Source: Bog-473 sp036502025
Lineage (GTDB): Bacteria; Actinomycetota; Acidimicrobiia; Acidimicrobiales; RAAP-2
Assembly: GCA_036502025.1 (NCBI GenBank)
Contig: DASXZJ010000016.1
Coordinates: 1 to 12,086 of the forward strand
Direction: 5' to 3'
Length of the DNA: 12,086 nucleotides
How positions within the stretch are numbered: position 1 is the first letter of the stretch; each line of letters starts with the position of its first letter. Positions 1-5,281 of the stretch are shown piece after piece. The notes under the pieces were generated by a model. It did not search any database. It worked only from the letters and a program-made list of their open reading frames with translations, and was not told where the DNA came from. Both the position numbers and the translations under genes were made by a program.

Positions 1-48
1 TGCATCCACACCGTGCGCGGGGTGGGCTACGTCCTGCGGGATTCGTGA
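1..48 (+). CDS. Response regulator, OmpR/PhoB family (3' end only)
   Basis: Only the last 15 codons and the TGA stop are inside the window. They read CIHTVRGVGYVLRDS, the C-terminal wing of an OmpR/PhoB winged-helix DNA-binding domain; TVRGVGY is its near-invariant ending. The stop overlaps the GTG of the histidine kinase by four bases (GTGA, 45-48), so the two form a translationally coupled two-component operon. By family knowledge the protein would be the DNA-binding output partner of that kinase. The receiver domain lies outside the window, so nothing can be said about its phosphorylation site or targets. Confidence 0.85.
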   Translation, partial: CIHTVRGVGYVLRDS

Positions 49-1406
49 CCTTCCGGACCAGGTTGGTCCTGGCCTGCACCGCGGCCGTGGTCATCGCCAT
101 CCTGGCCGCCTCCGCCGCCTCCTACCTGGCCGCCCGTAACACCCTGGTCAACGCCGCCGACGACTCCTTGCGTGCCGCGGTGGTCAAGCTGACCAACGGC
201 CAGAACATCGACACCACCAGTGCCAACTTCGGCCAGGTGGTCAACTCCACCGGTGCCGTGGTCGACGGTGTGGGCGACCTGCCCGTGACGGCCCAGGTCC
301 GCCTGGTGGCCGCCGGTCTGGCGCCCGCCTTCTTCACCACCGTCGACGTCAACGGCAATGAGTTGCGCGAGCTGGTGGAGCCGCTCTCCGCCGGCACCCA
401 GGTGCAGGACCAGCCGCTCAGCGAGACGGGCGCCCTGCAGATCGCCACGCTGCTCAACGTCGGCCCCGAGCTGCACAAGCTGGGTCTCATCCTCGGTGCC
501 GTGGCCCTGGTCGGCGTGCTCCTGGCTGTCGGCTTCGGCTGGTTGGTGGCCCGCACCGCCCTGGTCCCCTTGAACTCGTTGACCGCCACCGTCGAAGAAC
601 TGGCCGAGACCACCGACGTGGCGCGCCGGCTCGAACCGGGCGGGCCCGACGAGTTGGGGCGGCTGCGGCGCGCCTTCAACCGACTCCTAGCCGCGCTCGA
701 GTCGTCACGCCGGGCCCAGAGCCAGCTGGTCCTCGATGCATCGCACGAACTGCGCACCCCCTTGACCAGCCTGCGTACCAACCTCGAAGTGGTGCGCCGG
801 GTGGACGAACTGTCCGAACACGACCGCTCCGTGCTGGTCGACGACGTGCTGGTCCAGCTGCAGGAGCTGACCGATCTGGTGGGCGACCTGGCCGAGTTGG
901 CTCGGGGGGACCAGCTCCCCAGCCAACAGCTGCCGCTGCGGCTTGACGTGCTGGTGCACGACGCCGTGTCGCTGGCCATTACCCATGGGCGCACCACCAA
1001 CGTCACCTTCGAGCTCGAGGAGGAGCCGTGCTGGGTGGAGGCCCACCGCGACCGCCTGGCCCGGGCCGTCGGCAACCTCCTGGACAACGCGCTGAAGTGG
1101 AGCCCGCCCGGCTCGGTGGTCTCGGTGCGCTGCCGCAACGGCGAGGTCGTCGTGCAGGACCAGGGTCCGGGCATTGCCGCCGAGGACCTGCCGCACATCT
1201 TTGACCGCTTCTACCGGGCCCCGGCGGCCCGTGGTCTGCCCGGCTCCGGATTGGGCCTGGCCATCGTGGCCCAGGTCGTCAAGACCGAAGGCGGCACGGT
1301 GGAAGCCGACGTCCTCCCCGGAGGTGGCACCCGCATGACCCTGACCCTGCCGGTGACCGTCCCGCCGGCCACGGCGTCCGAGCGCGAGTTCTTCGAATCG
1401 CCCTGA
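45..1406 (+). CDS. Sensor histidine kinase, MprB-like (HAMP-HisKA-HATPase)
   Basis: Membrane sensor kinase of 453 aa that would autophosphorylate and pass phosphate to the regulator encoded just upstream. Seen in order: TM1 (about 7-30), an exported sensor region (about 31-145), TM2 (about 146-168), HAMP (about 169-220), and HisKA with DASHELRTPLTSLRTNL, phospho-acceptor His234. The ATPase domain has N box GNLLDNA (343-349), G1 DQGPGIA (372-378), F box IFDRFYRA (385-392) and G2 GSGLGLAIV (400-408). All catalytic boxes are intact. The HisKA core strongly resembles mycobacterial MprB and TrcS, envelope-stress type kinases, but orthology is not shown, so no symbol is given. GTG at 45 is chosen because it overlaps the regulator stop by four bases and begins directly before the first membrane segment. 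The gene ends 34 bases before the convergent VOC gene, with no clear terminator hairpin between them. Confidence 0.95.
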   Translation: MTFRTRLVLACTAAVVIAILAASAASYLAARNTLVNAADDSLRAAVVKLTNGQNIDTTSANFGQVVNSTGAVVDGVGDLPVTAQVRLVAAGLAPAFFTTVDVNGNELRELVEPLSAGTQVQDQPLSETGALQIATLLNVGPELHKLGLILGAVALVGVLLAVGFGWLVARTALVPLNSLTATVEELAETTDVARRLEPGGPDELGRLRRAFNRLLAALESSRRAQSQLVLDASHELRTPLTSLRTNLEVVRRVDELSEHDRSVLVDDVLVQLQELTDLVGDLAELARGDQLPSQQLPLRLDVLVHDAVSLAITHGRTTNVTFELEEEPCWVEAHRDRLARAVGNLLDNALKWSPPGSVVSVRCRNGEVVVQDQGPGIAAEDLPHIFDRFYRAPAARGLPGSGLGLAIVAQVVKTEGGTVEADVLPGGGTRMTLTLPVTVPPATASEREFFESP

Positions 1407-1440
1407 CGCTCTCTGGCCCGATGCAGCTCCCGCCCCAGCC

Positions 1441-1824
1441 TCAGTCCCCACTCAATAGGGCGAGGTCCAACAGCTCGAGCCGATTGCCGAACGGGTCGTC
1501 CACGTAGCAACTGGCGCCCGGCGCCTGATCCTCATTCGCCCGGACCTCGATGCCGGCCTCGGTCAGGGACTCCATCAGTCCGGCCAGCTCGCGCACGACG
1601 AGGGCCGGGTGCGCTTTGCGGGCCGGCCGGAAGTCGCCTTCCACCCCCAGGTGCAGGGCGGCCGCACCGGCCTGAAACCAGCAACCGCCCCGGCTGGCCA
1701 TGGGTTCGGGCTTGGGCCGGCGCACGAAGCCCAACCGGCCGGCATAGAAGGCCTCGGCCTCCGCTTCTCCGCCGGCCGGCATAGCCAACTGCACGTGATC
1801 GAGACCCACGACTTCGAACGCCAT
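1441..1824 (-). CDS. VOC-fold protein (glyoxalase/bleomycin-resistance family)
   Basis: A 127-aa protein of the vicinal oxygen chelate superfamily, which uses paired beta-alpha-beta-beta-beta modules to hold a metal. The first module opens with GLDHVQLAMP (His10), followed by AEAFYAGRLGF; the second opens at about His72 and ends in DPFGNRLELLD (Glu117). His10, His72 and Glu117 sit where metal ligands usually lie, and His58 is a further candidate. Substrate cannot be inferred; the family includes glyoxalases, dioxygenases, epimerases and antibiotic-binding proteins. The start is well supported: AGGAGG lies nine bases before the ATG, one of few strong Shine-Dalgarno sites here. It is divergent from the bS22 gene (73 bases between starts) and convergent with the kinase gene. 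Confidence 0.85.
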   Translation of the reverse strand: MAFEVVGLDHVQLAMPAGGEAEAEAFYAGRLGFVRRPKPEPMASRGGCWFQAGAAALHLGVEGDFRPARKAHPALVVRELAGLMESLTEAGIEVRANEDQAPGASCYVDDPFGNRLELLDLALLSGD

Positions 1825-1881
1825 CGGCCTGTTCCTCCTCGTCCTTCCGTGACTGACCTGGCAGTCGGCCCCTTAGACCGC

Positions 1882-1887
1882 TAGCCT
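1882..1887 (+). promoter_or_regulatory. Putative -10 for the bS22 gene (leaderless)
   Basis: TAGCCT fits the actinobacterial TANNNT -10 pattern and ends ten bases before the ATG at 1898. CTGGCA at 1858-1863, 18 bases upstream, is a four-of-six match to TTGACA. No Shine-Dalgarno sequence precedes the ATG. Together this suggests a transcript starting at or very near the start codon. It is inference from spacing. Confidence 0.5.
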
Positions 1888-1897
1888 GCCGCACGTC

Positions 1898-1996
1898 ATG
1901 GGATCACTGATCAAGAAGCGCCGCAAGCGCATGCGCAAAAAGAAGCACAAGAAGATGCTCAAAGCCACCCGCTGGCAGCGCCGGGCGGGCAAGTAG
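1898..1996 (+). CDS. Small ribosomal subunit protein bS22 (AURKAIP1/COX24-type)
   Basis: A 32-aa, extremely basic peptide beginning MGSLIKKRRKRMRKKKHKK and ending WQRRAGK. From memory, actinobacterial bS22 begins MGSVIKKRRKRM.KKKHRKLL.RTR.QRR, so the match runs the full length. In mycobacterial ribosomes bS22 sits in the 30S subunit near the decoding centre; mitochondrial AURKAIP1/COX24 proteins share this motif. It is too short for many gene callers. The ATG has no Shine-Dalgarno site but has a -10 hexamer ten bases upstream. It is a single-gene unit, divergent from the VOC gene and convergent with ispE, whose stop lies 15 bases downstream. Two 16S rRNA methyltransferase genes occur in the same window. 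Confidence 0.9.
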   Translation: MGSLIKKRRKRMRKKKHKKMLKATRWQRRAGK

Positions 1997-2011
1997 CAGC
2001 TCGGGGCACTT

Positions 2012-2794
2012 TCAGCCCCCGTTCCATCCGCTCGGCACCGTGTGGGTCCGGTGCAGACGGGCCCGCTCCCCTTCCAGGTCCAGCCACGGCAGGTGATCGG
2101 TGCCGGCCTCGGGCGGACCACCCTCGACGAACCACGTCGAGCCACTCCCGGCGAGCAGCGGCTCGCAAGCGCACAGGTCGCCGAACGCCTCGCGCCAGCG
2201 CGCCAGTCTCGGCTCGACCAGGAGGGCCGCCCGGGTCAGCGCATTCTCCCCGGACCCGGGATCTCCCTCCCGGGCCAGGCGGTCCCAGGCCGCATAGACC
2301 GCGGCGGTGTCCACCCCGAACGGGGGCACGGCCAGCAGGAACTCCCTCGCCTCGAACTCGAGCGGCGTGACCTTCTCCCCGATGCCCTCGACCATGGCCC
2401 GGCCCCCGGCGACGCTGAAGGGCACGTCCGCCCCGAGCGCCAGGGCCACCGCGGCATCGGTGCAGCCCGCCCAGCGCAGCACGGCGGCGGCGTCGCTCGA
2501 CCCCCCACCCAGCCCGCCGCCGACCGGGATCCGCTTCACCACCTGTACGTCGGCGCGGCGGCCGACCAGCGCGAGGGCCCGGGTGATCAGGTTGCCCTCC
2601 CCACTGTCGAGCCCTTCGGCTCGCGTCCCGGGCTCGGCGATCACCGTCAACCCGGTCCCCCCGTCGGCGAAGATCAGGTCGTCGGCCAGGCTGAGCGTGA
2701 CCATCTCGGCCCGCAGCTCGTGGTACCCGTCGGCCCGGACGCCGGTGACCGCCAGCGACAGCGTCAACTTCGCCGGCGCCATGACCCGGTTCAT
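2012..2794 (-). CDS. ispE: 4-diphosphocytidyl-2-C-methyl-D-erythritol kinase
   Basis: Cytosolic GHMP-family kinase that phosphorylates CDP-methylerythritol with ATP, a step of the MEP pathway to isopentenyl diphosphate. Numbered from ATG 2794 (260 aa): N-terminal APAKLTLSL with the conserved Lys9, DGYHEL near 23-28, the ATP loop PVGGGLGGGSSDAA (90-103) with catalytic Asp101, the IspE-typical GADVPF (121-126), and C-terminal AGSGSTWF (215-222). It is a little short for the family (about 280-310 aa). An in-frame ATG at 2812 would add six residues, but 2794 is preferred: it overlaps the rsmA stop as ATGA (2791-2794) and has a purine-rich GGGGGAGG eight bases upstream. It is last in the minus-strand block, as in mycobacteria where ispE follows rsmA. 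Confidence 0.95.
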   Translation of the reverse strand: MNRVMAPAKLTLSLAVTGVRADGYHELRAEMVTLSLADDLIFADGGTGLTVIAEPGTRAEGLDSGEGNLITRALALVGRRADVQVVKRIPVGGGLGGGSSDAAAVLRWAGCTDAAVALALGADVPFSVAGGRAMVEGIGEKVTPLEFEAREFLLAVPPFGVDTAAVYAAWDRLAREGDPGSGENALTRAALLVEPRLARWREAFGDLCACEPLLAGSGSTWFVEGGPPEAGTDHLPWLDLEGERARLHRTHTVPSGWNGG

Positions 2795-3609
2795 TGCGCC
2801 AGCCTCCCCCATTCCTCCAGGCTCAGCTCCTCGGCCCGGGCGTCCGGCCGGATCCCGGCGCGGGTGAAGGCCTCCGGCTCGACCACCCCGGCCAGTGAGC
2901 GGCGCAGCATCTTGCGGCGCTGGCCGAAGCCGGCCTTCACCACGGCCGCCAGCCGTTGGTACGACACTTCCTCCGGGGGCACGGCGGGCTCGGCGCGCCG
3001 TTCCAGGCGGACGAGGACCGACTCGACCCGGGGCCGCGGGATGAACACCGACGCCGGCACCCGCCCGGCCACGGCGGCCTGGGCGAAGTAGGCCACTCGT
3101 ACCGAGACCGAACCGTAGGCCTCCTCCCCCGCGCCCGCCGCCAGGCGCTCGCCCACCTCGCGCTGGACCATCACCAGCAACCGCTCAACCGCGGGCACCT
3201 CGACCAGCGTCTTGAGGACCAGCGGAGTGGCCAGGTTGTAGGGCAGGTTGGCCACCAGCGACCAGGGGCCCTCGGCTCGTTGCGCCAGGAGCGCCCCCAG
3301 GTCCAGCGTCATGGCGTCCCCCTCGACCACTTCGATCCCGGCGGGTTCGACCACCGAGCGCAGCACCGGGAGGAGATAGCGGTCCAGCTCCACCGCCACC
3401 ACCCTGGCCCCCGTCTCGGCCAGGGCCAGCGACAGCGACCCCAGGCCGGCGCCGATCTCGAGGACCTGGGACCCAGGGCCGATCCCGGCCAGGCGGGCGA
3501 TCCGGCGCACCGTGTTCGGATCGGCCACGAAGTTCTGCCCGAGGGCCCGGCTGGGCCGGAGCCCGTGTGCTTCCAAGAGGGCGGCGATGTCAGCCCCGGA
3601 GTGCGTCAC
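2791..3609 (-). CDS. rsmA: 16S rRNA (adenine1518/1519-N6)-dimethyltransferase
   Basis: RsmA/KsgA uses S-adenosylmethionine to dimethylate two adjacent adenines in the 3' hairpin of 16S rRNA, a late 30S-assembly checkpoint. The 272-aa protein is normal length. Visible motifs: GQNF (24-27), SAM-binding EIGAGLG (51-57), acidic Glu74 in VAVELD for the ribose, GDAM (97-100), catalytic NLPYN (121-125), and the family's PASVFIPRPRVES (185-197). The C-terminal domain with FGQRRKMLRRSL (228-239) is complete. The start is GTG, overlapping the upstream TGA by four bases (GTGA, 3606-3609); with no Shine-Dalgarno site, translation probably depends on re-initiation. It is flanked by the RlpA-like gene and ispE. 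Confidence 0.96.
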   Translation of the reverse strand: MTHSGADIAALLEAHGLRPSRALGQNFVADPNTVRRIARLAGIGPGSQVLEIGAGLGSLSLALAETGARVVAVELDRYLLPVLRSVVEPAGIEVVEGDAMTLDLGALLAQRAEGPWSLVANLPYNLATPLVLKTLVEVPAVERLLVMVQREVGERLAAGAGEEAYGSVSVRVAYFAQAAVAGRVPASVFIPRPRVESVLVRLERRAEPAVPPEEVSYQRLAAVVKAGFGQRRKMLRRSLAGVVEPEAFTRAGIRPDARAEELSLEEWGRLAQ

Positions 3610-4193
3610 CAGGACAGTGTGACGTCCACCACTCCTTGGTTGGGGTCAGCCAGCTGTGAGAAGCCCGAATACGACATGTCGAGGACGCGGGGGTAACCGG
3701 CCGCCTCGTAGTCGTCGATCTTGCACGTCGTGGTGGCACCGGTGGCGTTGTTGCGCACCGTCACCACCGTGCCGCGGGGAAGGGTGTGGCTGGCGCAGTA
3801 GCCGGGTGCGGCTTCGGAGTACCACGTGGCCTGACCGACCTCGCTGTTGCTCTCGATGTGCACCACCGGAGCGGCCGGCGGGGCGGTCACCACCGTAGGC
3901 GCGACGGGTTGAGTCACCGCGGTCGTCGTCGGCGCGACCGGCGCCACGGTCGTCGGCGTCGGGGGCGGGTACAGCGGCGCGGTCTGTTGGTAGACGACGA
4001 GGTGTGAGGGCAACTCGACGTCGTCGAGTTTGCCCGGCGGGAGCCAATGATCGGCGACCACTGCGTCAGCCTCCGGCGCATGCGACGCGTGCGCCGGTCC
4101 GTTCTGCAACAAAAGGAGAGGAACACCGAACAGCGCGCCGCACAGAACAGCGGCGACGCCGAGGCGCCTCCCTTGAGTGCTCTGTTTCCGCAG
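3606..4193 (-). CDS. Secreted RlpA-like double-psi beta-barrel cell-wall protein
   Basis: Probably an exported peptidoglycan-active protein. Read from CTG 4193 it has 195 aa: a signal peptide (RKQSTQGRR n-region, hydrophobic 11-29, possible cleavage after AHA at 34-36), a Pro/Thr/Val-rich linker (about 76-110), then an RlpA-like domain (120-195) with GQATWY, CASHTLPRGTVV (His136), CKIDDY (Asp160/161) and VLDMS. The His and Asp positions match the active site of RlpA lytic transglycosylases; Cys133 and Cys157 could pair. The TANGE segment of classical RlpA is missing. The first ATG/GTG/TTG in frame is TTG 4112, which would remove most of the hydrophobic core; the frame is open to 4316. CTG 4193 is preferred because AAGG lies eight bases upstream and a promoter ends at 4259. 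Enzymatic activity is unproven. It overlaps rsmA by four bases. Confidence 0.75.
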   Translation of the reverse strand: MRKQSTQGRRLGVAAVLCGALFGVPLLLLQNGPAHASHAPEADAVVADHWLPPGKLDDVELPSHLVVYQQTAPLYPPPTPTTVAPVAPTTTAVTQPVAPTVVTAPPAAPVVHIESNSEVGQATWYSEAAPGYCASHTLPRGTVVTVRNNATGATTTCKIDDYEAAGYPRVLDMSYSGFSQLADPNQGVVDVTLSW

Positions 4194-4258
4194 GGCTCCA
4201 CCCTTCTCCGGGGACAGTGCACCCGCGCCGGCCCAGAGCCGGCGAGGGGTTTCGGAAG

Positions 4259-4287
4259 AACATAGGAAACCGACGACCGCTTTGCAA
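4259..4287 (-). promoter_or_regulatory. Putative sigma70-type promoter for the RlpA-like gene
   Basis: On the minus strand TTGCAA (4282-4287) is followed after exactly 17 bases by TATGTT (4259-4264), a good match to a housekeeping -35/-10 pair and the best two-box promoter I see here. Transcription would begin near 4252, giving a leader of about 60 bases before the proposed CTG start. That leader contains the hairpin CGCCGGC-TCTGG-GCCGGCG (about 4227-4245). Start sites upstream of 4252 are therefore unlikely. Confidence 0.5.
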
Positions 4288-4356
4288 ATGGAATAGGCCA
4301 GGCGACAATTCGGATTTCATTTCCGCAGGTCAGGAGCCAACTCGCCGGTGATATTT

Positions 4357-4437
4357 GTGTGAACTCCCTGTTCAGGACACGTTTTCGGCGAATTTCAACG
4401 CTGAATCCCCTGGTCAGATGGTTCTCGTATTTCACAC
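4357..4437 (-). repeat. Nested inverted repeats downstream of tatD
   Basis: On the minus strand GTGTGAA (4437-4431) can pair with TTCACAC (4363-4357). Inside it TTCAG (4405-4401) can pair with CTGAA (4375-4371). Inside that CGTT (4400-4397) can pair with AACG (4383-4380), and at the centre TTCGCCGAA can form a three-base-pair tip. The arms are perfect but short, with internal bulges. The structure starts 13 bases after the tatD stop. No U-tract follows, so a simple intrinsic terminator is not supported. Confidence 0.4.
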
Positions 4438-4450
4438 AACAACACGTGAA

Positions 4451-5281
4451 TTACCCGGCTCGCGCAAAGACAGTGGCCGCCGCGGCCGCCGTGCTTTCCG
4501 CCACCGCTTCGAGCGCGCAGGCCTTCACTTCGGCCACGGCCGCGCCGACCAACGGCAGCAGGGCGGGCTCGTTGGGCCGACCACGGTGCGGCACCGGCGC
4601 GAGGAAGGGACTGTCGGTTTCGATGAGTAGCCGGTCGAACGGACAGCGCGCCGCGGCGGCCCGGACATCGGTGGCGTTCTTGAAGGTGATGATGCCGCTG
4701 AACGACACGTACATGCCGGCGCGCAGGCAGCGTTCGACCTCGTCGACGCCGCCCGTGAAGCAGTGCAACACCGTACGGTCGGGCACCCCTTCGGCCGCCA
4801 GCACGTCGAAGAGATCATCCCAGGCGTCGCGCGCGTGAATGACCAGAGCCAACTCGTGCGTGTGGGCCAGCGCTATCTGCGCCGCGAACGCCGCGCGCTG
4901 CGCGTCACGGGGCGAGTGCTCGTAGTAGTAGTCCAGGCCGCACTCCCCGACGGCCACTACGGCCGCGTCGTCATTCCTCAGCTCCTCCACCAGCAACCGG
5001 GCCACCTCGTCCACCCCGTCACTCGCTTCATGGGGGTGCAGCCCGATGGAGGCCCAGGCCCGCAGGCCCGGCCCGGCCCCGCCCAGCTCCCGGGCCACCG
5101 CCACGGCCTGGGCCGAGGTGGCGGCGCCGGTGCCGATGCACACCAGTCGGTCCACCCCGGCGTCCCGGGCCCGGTCCAGCACGGCCGAGAGGTCCTGGTC
5201 GCCGGCCGCATCCCCGGCCCCGCTGCCCCCGCCGAGATACGCCTCCTGCACGTGGCAGTGGGAGTCGAACCAGCCGGTCAC
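4451..5281 (-). CDS. tatD: TatD family metal-dependent hydrolase / DNase
   Basis: A 276-aa TIM-barrel hydrolase of the TatD/YcfH family, metal-dependent 3'-5' exonucleases implicated in DNA repair and quality control. All expected metal ligands are visible: DSHCH (His8, His10), GECGLDY (Glu113), VIHARDAW (His149), LHCFTGG (His173) and ETDSPFLAP (Asp223), followed by the family signature HRGRPNEP. A longer open frame to 5347 exists, but its extra 22 residues lie inside metG and resemble no TatD N-terminus. GTG 5281 is chosen because it overlaps the metG TGA by four bases (GTGA) and places DSHCH at the normal distance from the start. Close pairing of metG and tatD is widespread in bacteria. The substrate in vivo is not deducible. 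Confidence 0.93.
   Translation of the reverse strand: MTGWFDSHCHVQEAYLGGGSGAGDAAGDQDLSAVLDRARDAGVDRLVCIGTGAATSAQAVAVARELGGAGPGLRAWASIGLHPHEASDGVDEVARLLVEELRNDDAAVVAVGECGLDYYYEHSPRDAQRAAFAAQIALAHTHELALVIHARDAWDDLFDVLAAEGVPDRTVLHCFTGGVDEVERCLRAGMYVSFSGIITFKNATDVRAAAARCPFDRLLIETDSPFLAPVPHRGRPNEPALLPLVGAAVAEVKACALEAVAESTAAAAATVFARAG

Larger units (their letters stand above)
4194..4450. other. AT-richer intergenic region between tatD and the RlpA-like gene
   Basis: This is the longest gap in the window (257 bases). By direct count 4261-4450 is about 49% GC, against about 70% around it. It contains the promoter at 4259-4287, the nested inverted repeats at 4357-4437, and a short GC-rich hairpin near 4227-4245. 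I find no convincing protein in any frame: the open frames crossing it lack initiation signals and run antisense into tatD. It could be a structured 3' end of the tatD transcript, a regulatory leader or an unrecognised small RNA. Confidence 0.6.

Noticed and set aside
122..1198. A 358-codon open frame on the minus strand
   Set aside because: It is antisense to a complete histidine kinase with all catalytic motifs. Its Ser/Arg/Thr-rich translation is the usual shadow of high-GC coding sequence.
1407..1440. Terminator between the histidine kinase and VOC genes
   Set aside because: I see no stem of five or more base pairs with a reasonable loop in this 34-base gap.
2042..3091. A 349-codon plus-strand frame
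   Set aside because: It is antisense to ispE and rsmA and has a Pro/Arg/Gln-rich shadow composition.
3914..4435. Minus-strand frame starting MKYENHLTRGF, considered as the true N-terminus of the RlpA-like protein through a frameshift
   Set aside because: It encodes no signal peptide or recognisable domain, while the RlpA-like frame itself encodes a good signal peptide just upstream of 4112.
4194..4450. c-di-AMP (ydaO/yuaA) riboswitch, considered because these precede wall-hydrolase genes in actinobacteria
   Set aside because: I could not find the conserved GGGGUUAAUC-like or CCGACAGCUAAC-like blocks on the minus strand. A covariance-model search would settle it.
4359..4838. Plus-strand frame that resembles a signal peptide (VAAAAAVLSATASSAQAF)
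   Set aside because: The hydrophobic stretch is the antisense of the Ala-rich tatD C-terminus, and the frame has no ribosome binding site and no domain.
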